A stretch of DNA of 40,209 nucleotides from Pleurocapsales cyanobacterium LEGE 10410 (GTDB lineage: Bacteria; Cyanobacteriota; Cyanobacteriia; Cyanobacteriales; Xenococcaceae): positions 1-40,209 of the forward strand of contig JADEXJ010000047.1 of NCBI GenBank assembly GCA_015207195.1, given 5' to 3'. This document shows positions 26,569-35,141 of the stretch, in pieces (within the stretch, counting starts at the first letter, position 1; each line of letters begins with the position of its first letter). The position numbers were made by a program, and so were the translations under genes. The notes under the pieces were generated by a model. The model was not told the DNA's origin and did no database searches. It saw only the letters and a program-made list of their open reading frames with translations.

Positions 26569-26734
26569 CTGAATCGAATCACTTAAAGCAGCGATCAATT
26601 GTTAAAGAAGAGATCAAATAATAGTTGACTTTATTCTAGACACAGAAGACGATAAACAGTAATGTAGTCTTCCTTAGTTCAGTTGGCTGGGTGACTGCAA
26701 ATCAGAATGTCAGAATATTTAACAAGATTAAGCT

Positions 26735-27163
26735 ATGTTTGATTTAGGTAACAATCGACCAGAAATAGCAGCACAAAAATGGCGAGCGCAATTGGACTTT
26801 TATGTCAGCGATTACGAATCTCAGCTTGCTGCTTTAGTCTGGGGATTACAGCAGGAGTGGGGAGAAAATGAGGATGTTTTGGGCATCGATCTCCAGCCTA
26901 CACCACATTTTGTTGCCTGTTCTCGTGAAAGCTTAGAAAAACTCAACCGCGATACCAGAGGAAGGTTACAAGAAATTCTCGGTATTATTGATGGTTACGA
27001 TCGCGCCACCGAAGTAATAATTATTGGGATTGGTGAAGGACAAATCAAGCTAATCAACTTTCAACCAGAAATAACTCCCGCCGATTGTTTTACCGAGATC
27101 TCCCTCGATCTTGACCAGTTAATTAGCACTTTAGAAGCAGCTTTAAGCCAATATATTAAATAA
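26735..27163 (+). CDS. Small cyanobacterial conserved protein, possibly CcmS-like
   Basis: 142 residues, soluble, acidic. Notable stretches are AALVWGLQQEWGENEDVLGI, DLQPTPHFVACSRESLEKLN and LQEILGIIDGYD. From memory, the central GIDLQPTPHFV block resembles the small beta-carboxysome assembly factor CcmS; I cannot verify this without a search, and the neighbours here are not carboxysome genes. No catalytic motif is visible. ATG start with no strong Shine-Dalgarno sequence. Confidence 0.7.
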   Translation: MFDLGNNRPEIAAQKWRAQLDFYVSDYESQLAALVWGLQQEWGENEDVLGIDLQPTPHFVACSRESLEKLNRDTRGRLQEILGIIDGYDRATEVIIIGIGEGQIKLINFQPEITPADCFTEISLDLDQLISTLEAALSQYIK

Positions 27164-27302
27164 TTTCTGCTCAAAAAAATGATATCGGTAAGTAAGTTTT
27201 GCACGCTTCTTTAATCAATCTTAAGGAAAACTTGAGTTACAGCCTTTTGCATAACTAATTGATACATAGCGCAATTCAACCTGTAGAAAAGCCGATTCAT
27301 CC

Positions 27303-27317
27303 ATCTGTGTTTATCTG
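27303..27317. repeat. Dispersed repeat related to the 39411-39440 repeat
   Basis: ATCTGTGTTTATCTG here is the reverse complement of the unit at 39416-39436. A widespread intergenic motif in cyanobacteria; function unknown. Confidence 0.6.
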
Positions 27318-27370
27318 GGGACGCTGTTTTGGTTGTCTAAGATGGAAATGCAAACCGCTGTAATTCCAGA

Positions 27371-28381
27371 TCATTGATATTCTTCGTTGACAACTTTGCC
27401 TCGAAAAACAATATAGTTGTAAATATTGTAAGCTAGCATAATTGGAATCAAAAAGCCAATAAAGATAATCATAAATACCAAAGAACTGGGGCTAGCAGCA
27501 GCTTGATAAATAGTAATTTTTGCAGGAATAATATAGGGAAAAACCACCATTCCTAATCCGATAAAAGACAGCAAAAATAATAGTAGGGTCCAAACAAATG
27601 GTCGTGTTTCTTGTTCTAAATAAAGACTTCTAAGTAATAAAAAGATTAACCAAGCCCCCAGCAATGGAATCAGGGCAAAGATATAAACCAGTGGTTCGTC
27701 GAACAGTCTATCCCTAGCACTTTCAGAAAAAATCGGGGTGGTAATTGTTAGATAAACTGCACCGATAAAGGTGGTTACTGCCGAAATTTTTGCAGTTAGG
27801 TTATGGGTAGACTGCAATTCATCTTCCGTTTTTAAAATTAAATATGTTGAACCAATTAACACATAACCTTGAATCAGGGTCAAAGCTACCAAAAGCGATC
27901 GCAAACTAAACCAGTCCCAAGTTCCACCAATAAAATGTCCAGCATCATCCACGGCAATTCCCTGTAAAATTGCCCCCAAAGCAAAACCCTGTCCCAGTGC
28001 AGCCAAAAAGCTACCGCCACCAAAAGCTATGTTCCAAAACAACTTAGTCTTAGCGTGTTCGCGAAATTCAAAAGCTACCGCTCGAAAAATTAAGCCAAAA
28101 ATCATTACCATAATAGGAATGTATAAAGCCTGAAGAATCGTGCCATAAGCCAGAGGAAAAGCCCCAAATAAAGCTCCTCCCATCAAAACCAACCAAGTTT
28201 CGTTGGCATCCCAAACATTACCCAAACTAGTCATCAGAATGCCCCGACGTTCTTCGCTAGAGGCGGTAATAGAAAGAATTCCCACTCCTAAATCGAATCC
28301 ATCGAGCATCACATAAAGAAACAAAAACAACGCCAGAACGGCAAACCAAACCTGGGGTAGAAAATAATCGAGAGCTTCCAT
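27371..28381 (-). CDS. cydB: Cytochrome bd-type quinol oxidase subunit II
   Basis: 336 residues from ATG at 28381 (MEALDYFLPQVWFAV); the frame is open further upstream, but that would add 17 residues without family likeness. Multi-spanning membrane protein with about eight to nine helices. DGFDLGVGIL near residue 26 and GNVWDANETWLVLMGGALFG (~52) are the conserved CydB signatures. It is the structural partner of CydA in a terminal oxidase that reduces O2 with quinol in the cytoplasmic or thylakoid membrane. Separated from cydA by ~185 bases with repeats rather than abutting it. Confidence 0.95.
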   Translation of the reverse strand: MEALDYFLPQVWFAVLALFLFLYVMLDGFDLGVGILSITASSEERRGILMTSLGNVWDANETWLVLMGGALFGAFPLAYGTILQALYIPIMVMIFGLIFRAVAFEFREHAKTKLFWNIAFGGGSFLAALGQGFALGAILQGIAVDDAGHFIGGTWDWFSLRSLLVALTLIQGYVLIGSTYLILKTEDELQSTHNLTAKISAVTTFIGAVYLTITTPIFSESARDRLFDEPLVYIFALIPLLGAWLIFLLLRSLYLEQETRPFVWTLLLFLLSFIGLGMVVFPYIIPAKITIYQAAASPSSLVFMIIFIGFLIPIMLAYNIYNYIVFRGKVVNEEYQ

Positions 28382-28566
28382 GTTATTAAAGGTATGAGGA
28401 GTAAAGGATGAATGATGAGGAGGTAGCAGCATCGAGACAATTATTAACTAACTACTAACTACCAACTATTTGCCCCAAAGGATATGCAGAGCGGTATGCT
28501 TTAGCATTCCCTTTGGTCTCGAAGCTACATGCGGGGATTACCCCTTTGTCCCTTTAGGGACTAACT
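28382..28566. repeat. Repeat-filled spacer between cydA and cydB
   Basis: Heptamers AACTAAC, TACTAAC and TACCAAC (28446-28466), an inverted pair CCAAAGG / CCTTTGG, and a short hairpin GTCCCT-TT-AGGGAC near 28550-28563. Unusual inside a two-subunit operon. Confidence 0.55.
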
Positions 28567-30006
28567 CTACTGTTGCGCTTCTACTGGACGACTATCGGGA
28601 ACGTGTTTTGCTGGTGTAGTATTTAGATCGGGAGAAATTTCTCCTGGTACGGGCAGAGCTAAATTTGGACCTCGACGAATGATACGGCTGCCAAAATAAA
28701 GAGCAAACACGAATAAGATGCTGTAAACGATCGCAAAACTAATTAGAGAAGTTAAAACATTACTAGCTGGTATCTGAGAAGCTGCATCCACAGTACGAAT
28801 TTCTCCATAAACCGTCCAGGGTTGTCTGCCGACACAACGCACGATCCAGCCTGACTCGACGGCAATGTAGCCCAAAGGCGCAGCCAATAGCCAAAGCCTA
28901 AGCAGCCAACGCTGCTGAACAATGCTGTCAGGTGCTAGCTTTCCTCGCAACCACTGTAAAACTGTCAATGCCATCAATCCAGCTAAAAGAAAGCCGATCG
29001 CAATCATGACTCGAAAGGCATAATAAACCAAGCCAATTTGATGAGGACGATCTTCTGGGGGATATTCTTTTAAACCGATAACGGGTTCGGATAGCTGAGG
29101 CTTAATTTCCAGAATGTAGCTCAATAGCCCAGGAATAGATATTTCCCAATCATTTTGTTCCGCTTGGTCATTGGGAATTGCTACCATACTCCAAGAAGGG
29201 GATTCCCCCGCAGGAATAGTCTCCCACTGCGCTTCCATAGCTGCCAGTTTAGTTGGCTGGTAGTGATATACCTGTTCGCCACTCAAATGACCGATGTAAA
29301 GTTGCAATGGAGTAACGGCGATCGCGATCGCTAAGACAATCTTAAAAGAAAGGGTAAAAAATTCTGGATTGCGTTGGTTAATGATATACCAAGCACTAAT
29401 TCCGCCAATGACAAACAGAGAGGTTTCCATCGTGGCAAAGAACATATGGAGAACGCTGTTGAGCATAAAAGGATTAAAAATTGCCTGAAAATAGTCGCCA
29501 ACTACAAAATGACCATCGACAAACTGACCCCCAGTAGGAGTTTGTAGCCAGGAGTTCGCGCTCAAGATCCAAAAAATAGATAAATTAGCACCTACCGCCA
29601 CCATAATCGTGGCAAAGTAGTGCATGATTGGCGGTACACGTTCCCAACCAAACAACATAATGCCCAAAAAACCCGCTTCTAAAGCAAATGCCATGGACGC
29701 TTCAAACCCCAAAACACTACCAAAAAAATCTCCGACAGCCTGAGAAAATGGTCCCCAGTTAGTACCAAACTCAAACTCCATTGGTAGTCCTGAAGCTACT
29801 CCAATACCAAAATTGAGAACATAAAGCTTCGACCAGAAACGGGCGTGGTAATAATAATTTTCGTTACGGGTTTTGAGCCACAATCCTTCTACGACAATTA
29901 GATAAATTGCCATACCTGTAGTCAGAACTGGCCATAACATGTGAAAGATTGCTGTCAGGGCAAACTGTAAACGCGAAAGGACTACTGTATCGGATAAAAA
30001 TTCCAT
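28567..30006 (-). CDS. cydA: Cytochrome bd-type quinol oxidase subunit I (short Q-loop)
   Basis: 479 residues. H22 (FHMLWP) and H187 (LHMFFATME) match the haem ligands of CydA; the acidic pair E102/E110 (FEASMAFALE) matches the proton-path glutamates; QPTKLAAMEAQWET is the start of the quinol-binding loop with its conserved Lys and Glu, and GRQPWTVYGEIRT is the family block near the C-terminus. The quinol loop is short, as in the cyanide-insensitive oxidase (CIO) subgroup common in cyanobacteria. Catalyses quinol oxidation and O2 reduction. ATG start; first gene of the cydAB operon. Confidence 0.95.
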   Translation of the reverse strand: MEFLSDTVVLSRLQFALTAIFHMLWPVLTTGMAIYLIVVEGLWLKTRNENYYYHARFWSKLYVLNFGIGVASGLPMEFEFGTNWGPFSQAVGDFFGSVLGFEASMAFALEAGFLGIMLFGWERVPPIMHYFATIMVAVGANLSIFWILSANSWLQTPTGGQFVDGHFVVGDYFQAIFNPFMLNSVLHMFFATMETSLFVIGGISAWYIINQRNPEFFTLSFKIVLAIAIAVTPLQLYIGHLSGEQVYHYQPTKLAAMEAQWETIPAGESPSWSMVAIPNDQAEQNDWEISIPGLLSYILEIKPQLSEPVIGLKEYPPEDRPHQIGLVYYAFRVMIAIGFLLAGLMALTVLQWLRGKLAPDSIVQQRWLLRLWLLAAPLGYIAVESGWIVRCVGRQPWTVYGEIRTVDAASQIPASNVLTSLISFAIVYSILFVFALYFGSRIIRRGPNLALPVPGEISPDLNTTPAKHVPDSRPVEAQQ

Positions 30007-30390
30007 CGCTATTGTCGGTCGTCTAATAACTTACTCTAAGGAAATACTATGCAAAAGGATTTTGTCCCTTCTGCTTTAGTTTAACGATTATGCAGACTTA
30101 AAAAGATTAAATAAACCTGGATCATCCTGATGTATGAGGAGACAAGACCAAGACGCGAATCAGGGGTTTGTACCCATTCGGACATCAATCCTCATGTGTA
30201 AAAGGCTAGGGCAGAAGGGAGAGAAACTAGAGACTTGACAATTTACAATTTACAAATGACAAATGACTAACCCCTAGCAACTTTTAATCTCTGACTTTTA
30301 ATTTTGCTTCTATTACTCTGATATGTTATTTATTGCTAGATTTGTGGGCATATTATGAGCATAGAATAGACTCGATCTTATTTAGCTTCT
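30007..30390. other. Gene-free divergent promoter region with a heptamer run
   Basis: Lies between the divergent cydA and the 30391 gene. It contains ACAATTT x2 and ACAAATG x2 in tandem (30238-30265) and an inverted pair ATGAGGA / TCCTCAT (~30134 and ~30189). Promoters for both directions should be here. Confidence 0.5.
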
Positions 30391-31197
30391 ATGCCTAATG
30401 ATTATAATCAAACTAAGTTGATAATTGCTCAGGACACTTCTAACAAGACGGTTCCTTCAGAAGTTTTATCAACACCAAAAATACTTCATAGTCCTATTTG
30501 GGCTGTTGGTAGTTTAAGCCTACTGATTGCTCTAATAGGTCTGATTGTTTATGGTAGATGGAAGCATAACAAGTTGAAAAAGGCTATTCAATACGAACAG
30601 ACAAAAATATTAAGTCTGGAAAAAAGACTAAATACAGCTTTATCAACTATTCGTCAGTGGGAAGAAAATCCTGACTTGATTAATTCGCGAGACTGCAATC
30701 TAGACTATATTAGAATGCGGATGCAAGAACCGACGTTCCGTAATATTTTGGTCAATCAGGCTAAGGTCAAGGTGAAGCAGTTTGTTAGTACTGCTATGCG
30801 CATTAACTTATCACAAAATGCTGGCGGAGGTATTGCTAGTAAAAGCGGTTTTAATATTGACGAAACTTTTGATATTACCTACGATACAGATAGCTTAGGT
30901 AAAAAAACTCGCCGAGTACTGTTTCGGATCCAGGTTAAACTGACGAAGTTACCCACTCAGTCTACTTCAAATACCATCAGTCAAATTGTAGACTGCGTAG
31001 AAATGTTTTTGAGTCCTCAAGACAACCGCAATAATTGGCAGCCCATAGTTCAGGGACACATTGTCACAATGAGCTGGAATCAAAAAGCCAAACCAACACC
31101 TTTATTACTCTTAGAACAGCATAGTGGTGGTGCTAATGTGAGTTTCCGTACCAAAGTGTCTCAAAAACACCGAACCTCTAAAAGTAAAAATAGCTAA
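30391..31197 (+). CDS. Membrane-anchored protein of unknown function
   Basis: 268 residues, not recognised. One transmembrane helix at ~34-52 (WAVGSLSLLIALIGLIVYG), then a short coiled coil (~60-92, KHNKLKKAIQYEQTKILSLEKRL) and a ~170-residue soluble domain with alternating beta-strand-like segments (RRVLFRIQVKLTKL; VDCVEMFLSP). The C-terminus is basic (KHRTSKSKNS). It resembles a single-pass protein with a soluble beta-rich domain. ATG start. Confidence 0.7.
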   Translation: MPNDYNQTKLIIAQDTSNKTVPSEVLSTPKILHSPIWAVGSLSLLIALIGLIVYGRWKHNKLKKAIQYEQTKILSLEKRLNTALSTIRQWEENPDLINSRDCNLDYIRMRMQEPTFRNILVNQAKVKVKQFVSTAMRINLSQNAGGGIASKSGFNIDETFDITYDTDSLGKKTRRVLFRIQVKLTKLPTQSTSNTISQIVDCVEMFLSPQDNRNNWQPIVQGHIVTMSWNQKAKPTPLLLLEQHSGGANVSFRTKVSQKHRTSKSKNS

Positions 31198-31255
31198 CAA
31201 AATTTATTACTATTTACTTAAGAGATAAATATTAATTTGATTTTGAGTAAATACA

Positions 31256-31612
31256 ATGCTGCAATTTTTGCTAACGTGGTTGGCGACGGCTATTTCTCTA
31301 ATTATCACCGCGTTCATCGTACCTGGATTTGCTATTGTTAGCTTTTCTTCTGCCTTATTCGGTGCAGCGGTTTTGGGGTTGGTCAATGCGATCGTCAAAC
31401 CAATACTAGTCTTGTTGACCTTACCTCTAACTATCTTAACTTTAGGATTGTTTCTTCTGGTAGTCAACGCGATCGCTTTGGGTCTAGTTGGCTATCTTAC
31501 TCCAGGTTTAACGGTGGCTGGGTTTTTTCCTGCCGTGCTTGGTTCAATTGTTCTAACCGTAGTTTCTAGCTTGATCCATCAACTTTTCTTGGGTGCAGGA
31601 GAGCCTCGTTGA
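31256..31612 (+). CDS. PF04020-like 4-TM membrane protein (annotated as phage holin family IV)
   Basis: 118 residues, almost entirely hydrophobic with four membrane helices. ITAFIVPGFAIVSFSSALFG, LVNAIVKPILVLLTLPLTIL and LGLVGYLTPGLTVAGF are the typical blocks of this family, which is widespread in bacterial chromosomes. The holin name comes from homology only; there is no phage context here. ATG start; 58 bases after the previous gene. Confidence 0.9.
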   Translation: MLQFLLTWLATAISLIITAFIVPGFAIVSFSSALFGAAVLGLVNAIVKPILVLLTLPLTILTLGLFLLVVNAIALGLVGYLTPGLTVAGFFPAVLGSIVLTVVSSLIHQLFLGAGEPR

Positions 31613-31628
31613 ATTTTATCTACAGCCA

Positions 31629-31664
31629 ACAAAAAAGGGCTGACATTATAGTTATGTCAACCCT
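31629..31664 (-). terminator. Rho-independent terminator of ycf35
   Basis: On the minus strand AGGGTTGACAT pairs with ATGTCAGCCCT (one G-U pair) and is followed by TTTTTT. It lies 43 bases beyond the ycf35 stop codon. On the plus strand the U-run is absent, so it serves ycf35. Confidence 0.8.
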
Positions 31665-31707
31665 GATGCTTGGGAACGCGCTTTAACTTAAAATTAAATT
31701 CTTGCGA

Positions 31708-32058
31708 TTACTGAAGAACTAACTTAACGTTGGCATTCTGTAAACCACGCTGTTTGACCTCAGACAAGGTTTTGTTAACAGCATATTTTTGATTGATTGA
31801 GTTGATTAGCTCAGTCTGGTTGTGTTTTTTAGCAACACCCCAAAGGTCAGCAATCAAGTCAAAAGTACCGTCACTGTTTTCTGACCATCCTAGATCGTAT
31901 TCACCTTCTAAAGTTGCAACGATGTCAGCACGAAGTCTTTGACCGTTGTAACCACGAACATCAGCATTAGTCTGAACATTAATACCAAGATCGCGAAGAG
32001 AATTAACTAGAATTGCAGAATCGCTGATTTTGGTACGTAAGGTGCTAAAGTGAGACAT
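31708..32058 (-). CDS. ycf35: Ycf35 / DUF1257 family protein
   Basis: 116 residues from ATG at 32058 (MSHFSTLRTKI), which has a strong GGAGG eight bases upstream (CCTCC at 32067-32071 on the plus strand); an earlier in-frame start at 32106 is not supported. The sequence VRGYNGQRLRADIVATLEGE and YDLGWSENSDGTFDLIADLW is the hallmark of Ycf35, conserved in cyanobacteria and red algal plastids, with no assigned biochemical role. It lies 150 bases downstream of ycf46; the spacer holds small hairpins (GCTAGCA / TGCTAGC and CTTCTG / CAGAAG) that could influence expression. Confidence 0.95.
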   Translation of the reverse strand: MSHFSTLRTKISDSAILVNSLRDLGINVQTNADVRGYNGQRLRADIVATLEGEYDLGWSENSDGTFDLIADLWGVAKKHNQTELINSINQKYAVNKTLSEVKQRGLQNANVKLVLQ

Positions 32059-32208
32059 TAATATTTCCTCCAGTAGAAGAGAAGTAAACAACAACTTTAA
32101 AATCAATTACCGTCTACATCATGCTGAGCGACGGACTATTCTAACTAAACTGCTAGCAAATGCTAGCCTCTGCTTCTGCAAACCAGTTTGACTTACAGAA
32201 GAAAGCCT

Positions 32209-33720
32209 TTAAAACTCCAGTCGCTGATATTCAGCAACGGAGGCTGAGGCAGGTCTTGCCCTTTGACCAGCCCAATCCCGTAGGGCTGTTACCTGCTCAG
32301 TCATTGTCCGAGATAGAGGTAAGGTAGCCTTGATCGCAGCAATAATATCTAACTGCGTAAACTCCCTATCTTGAGCAAAAGCATCATACATTGCAGCGAT
32401 GATTGCTTGCTCAATCTCTGCCCCAGAAAAACCATCGGACACCTTAGTTAACTGTTCTAAATCGAAGCGATTGATTTCAGAACGTCTTTTTCCTAGGTGA
32501 ATTCTAAAAATATCTCTTCTTTCTGCGGAATTTGGCAAGTCCACAAAAAAGATTTCATCAAATCTTCCTTTACGTAAAAACTCCCCTGGCAATCTTTCAA
32601 CGCGGTTTGCCGTTGCCATAACAAACACGGGAGATTTTTTCTCCTGCATCCAAGTTAGGAAAGAGCCAAATATACGACCCGAAGTACCACCATCGGAATC
32701 CCCTGAACCGCCTCCGCCAGCAAAAGCTTTATCTAGCTCATCGATAAACAGAATTACGGGGGAAATAGACTCTGCTGTTTTTAAAGCATTACGTAGATTA
32801 GCTTCAGAACGCCCTACCGTCGAACCATCATAAACTCTCCCCATATCAAGACGAAGCAGAGGTAGACCCCAAAGACGCGAGGTAGTTTTGGCAATCAAGG
32901 ATTTACCACAGCCAGGCACGCCCAAAATTAACATTCCTTTAGGCTGAGGAAGACCATATTCTCTTGCTCTTTCAGTAAAAGCATTGGAACGCTGTCTCAG
33001 CCAACGCTTTAGCTCTTCTAGCCCACCGACGGAATTGATAGTTTCATCCTCTTCGATGTATTCTAAAATGCCGTTGCGCCGAATTAGCTGTTTTTTCTCA
33101 GATAGAACAATATCTACTTCTTCTCCAGTTAATTGACCAGCTTTTACTTGGGCTTTGCGGTAAACCTTTTCCGCTTCATCTCTAGTTAAACCCAGTGCTG
33201 CCTTGAGTAATTTTTCTCTGTTTTCGGTATCTAGACGATTGCCTTTACTTTTGGAAAGTCTGCTGGAAAGTACTTGATTTAGTTCGGCTAAATTGGGTAG
33301 AGGATAGTCTAATACTACGACCTCTTTTTCTAGCTCTATTGGTAGGGTCTGTACGGGAGACATTAAAATAATAGCTTTATCAGAGCCTTTAAATGAAGCG
33401 ATCGCATCTCTCAACCATCGAGTGATTACTGGTCCATCGATAAACGGATGCAGGTCTTTGAATATGTAGATTCCGCCATCTTTTTGTCTAATCGTCCATT
33501 CAATAGCTGCTTCAGGGGAAACCGTATTATGTTGCGTTCCTTGACGGGGTTGACCATACTCAACCATACCTCTGGTTACCGTCCAGACAAACACGCGTTT
33601 ATACTCAGCATTATCTTTGGCAATCTTAGCTATCGCCTGCTCTGCACGCTCTTCCTCTGGCGTAATCAGATAGATTAGTGGATATTGAGCCTGTACGAGA
33701 ATATTTAGCTCTTCTTTCAT
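32209..33720 (-). CDS. ycf46: Ycf46-family AAA+ ATPase
   Basis: 503 residues. An N-terminal degenerate ATPase-like part (~1-190), then a full AAA+ domain (~225-430): Walker A GVPGCGKS, Walker B ILFIDELDKA, a sensor-1 asparagine in VMATANRVERLP, and the arginine-finger region FLRKGRFDE. The segment between Walker B and sensor 1 is a Gly/Ser-rich loop (AGGGGSGDSDGG). Ycf46 proteins are conserved in cyanobacteria and plastids and have been linked to inorganic-carbon or stress adaptation, but their substrate is unknown. ATG start; probably in an operon with the RHH/zinc-motif gene (63 bases upstream) and ycf35 downstream. Confidence 0.94.
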   Translation of the reverse strand: MKEELNILVQAQYPLIYLITPEEERAEQAIAKIAKDNAEYKRVFVWTVTRGMVEYGQPRQGTQHNTVSPEAAIEWTIRQKDGGIYIFKDLHPFIDGPVITRWLRDAIASFKGSDKAIILMSPVQTLPIELEKEVVVLDYPLPNLAELNQVLSSRLSKSKGNRLDTENREKLLKAALGLTRDEAEKVYRKAQVKAGQLTGEEVDIVLSEKKQLIRRNGILEYIEEDETINSVGGLEELKRWLRQRSNAFTERAREYGLPQPKGMLILGVPGCGKSLIAKTTSRLWGLPLLRLDMGRVYDGSTVGRSEANLRNALKTAESISPVILFIDELDKAFAGGGGSGDSDGGTSGRIFGSFLTWMQEKKSPVFVMATANRVERLPGEFLRKGRFDEIFFVDLPNSAERRDIFRIHLGKRRSEINRFDLEQLTKVSDGFSGAEIEQAIIAAMYDAFAQDREFTQLDIIAAIKATLPLSRTMTEQVTALRDWAGQRARPASASVAEYQRLEF

Positions 33721-33783
33721 GATATCGACCCTGCTGAATCCCTAGCTTTCTAATATTTTTTAATTGCCGAACTCTAACCTACC

Positions 33784-34131
33784 CTAAATGCAGGATACTA
33801 ATTCTTCTTCACTTGGCTTTTCCGATTCTGCCTTGCCAGCTACTTCTAAAGAAATATCTTCTGCTATTACACCGCTTTGATTGCTCAAGGGACTCATTTC
33901 TCCATTTCGCATTACCATGGGCGCACTGCACTCTGGACAAATGTGAACCTGGTGTGTTTTTCCCCGAACAGAAGCCTCAATTTCTTCTACCTTTTCGGGA
34001 AACTGCATATAAAAAGCGATCGCTTTTTCTACCAGTACAGACATTGATTCAACGTCTATAGCTGCTTTTATCTTTAGCTTCCTATGCAGTTCTGGAGGTA
34101 TATATAAAGTTACTTTCTGCTTGCTTTGCAT
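33784..34131 (-). CDS. Small RHH-like / CPEC-motif protein
   Basis: 115 residues. The N-terminal ~45 residues (KVTLYIPPELHRKLKIKAAI) look like a ribbon-helix-helix DNA-binding motif. A following HICPECSAPM carries two cysteines (CPEC), only half of a zinc-ribbon. The C-terminal 40 residues are acidic and low complexity. Immediately upstream of ycf46 and co-directional, so it may regulate or accompany it. The layout recalls the stress-responsive slr0373-slr0374-slr0376 cluster of Synechocystis, where the middle gene is Ycf46-like; whether this small protein is homologous to Slr0373 was not checked. ATG start. Confidence 0.75.
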   Translation of the reverse strand: MQSKQKVTLYIPPELHRKLKIKAAIDVESMSVLVEKAIAFYMQFPEKVEEIEASVRGKTHQVHICPECSAPMVMRNGEMSPLSNQSGVIAEDISLEVAGKAESEKPSEEELVSCI

Positions 34132-34256
34132 ATCACTAAGTTTAATAGTTACCCGGGTATGTATGTTAATTTACCTACTTAATTTTTTGCTGTCAAGCCA
34201 GCATAACGCTATGACGTTATTATTGTAATATTGCTTAACATTTTAGTGAGTTTCTT

Positions 34257-35141
34257 TTATTGGCATTTAGTGAGAACGCTCAGACGCAGAACTATTTCAT
34301 CAATTGCCTGAACTACAGATTTACTGGATTGATTGATTGGTTGATTAGTAATGATGCTAAAAACCAGGGTGCCATACTGGGAATTATCGATATAACCAGA
34401 CAAGGCTCTGACACCTCTGAGAGTACCCGTTTTAGCTCTAACCATACCTTCTGCCGTAGTGTGTCGCAAACGATTTTTCAACGTACCGCTAATTCCAGCT
34501 ATAGGAAGAGAGGCAGAAAAAACGTCATTACCTCTGGCATGAAACATGGCTCTAAGAGTCGAAACTAAAGTTCTTGGAGTCGCTAAATTGTTGCGAGACA
34601 AACCAGACCCATCCCGTAAACGATAACCGTTGGCATCAATTCCCAAGCCTGTTAAAGCTTGTTGGACTGATTGAGTTCCTCCCAAATATCTCAATAAAAC
34701 GTTGGCATAGGCATTATCGCTTCTAAGATTAGTCACCTTAATCCAGTCGCCAATAGATGTAGCGCGGATTTGTCCGTCAGGATTAAGTTTCTGTAATGCA
34801 GCAGCAGTAACCAACAGCTTGATATTCGAGGCAGGAACCATATAGGAATCTGGATTAAGACTATATATATTCGCTCCTCCCAAAGTTTGTACTGAGATAG
34901 CCCACTTACCATGACTCAGTTCGGGGCGTTCTAATATATTGCCGATTACTGGTTCGATGTAATTTGAGCAAATGCCAGGCGTGTCGGTTTGAGGAAGAGG
35001 AACGGGAATTTCGATTGAATCCAAACTGTCCCCGCTACCAAAACTAGTAGCCGTATCTGCACGGCTGGAGGTAACTGGAAAAAAACTAGTCAGACCTAAA
35101 ATAGTCAGAGTCAAAGTAAGACATTGTGGAAGATAGCGCAT
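34257..35141 (-). CDS. S13-family D-Ala-D-Ala carboxypeptidase (PBP4/DacB-like), compact
   Basis: 294 residues from ATG 35141, with a signal peptide (~1-28: LTLTLTILGLTSFFPVTSSRA). The earlier frame start at 35174 is a TTG, not used. The penicillin-binding triads are visible: S105-xx-K108 (PASNIK), S141-D-N143 (LRSDNAYAN), K237-T-G (AKTGTL). It should act in the periplasm on peptidoglycan pentapeptides or crosslinks. In normal S13 proteins SxxK and SxN are separated by some 200-250 residues because domains II and III are inserted; here the gap is 36 residues, so that insert is missing in frame. The gene remains open, with all three motifs kept. Confidence 0.85.
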   Translation of the reverse strand: MRYLPQCLTLTLTILGLTSFFPVTSSRADTATSFGSGDSLDSIEIPVPLPQTDTPGICSNYIEPVIGNILERPELSHGKWAISVQTLGGANIYSLNPDSYMVPASNIKLLVTAAALQKLNPDGQIRATSIGDWIKVTNLRSDNAYANVLLRYLGGTQSVQQALTGLGIDANGYRLRDGSGLSRNNLATPRTLVSTLRAMFHARGNDVFSASLPIAGISGTLKNRLRHTTAEGMVRAKTGTLRGVRALSGYIDNSQYGTLVFSIITNQPINQSSKSVVQAIDEIVLRLSVLTKCQ

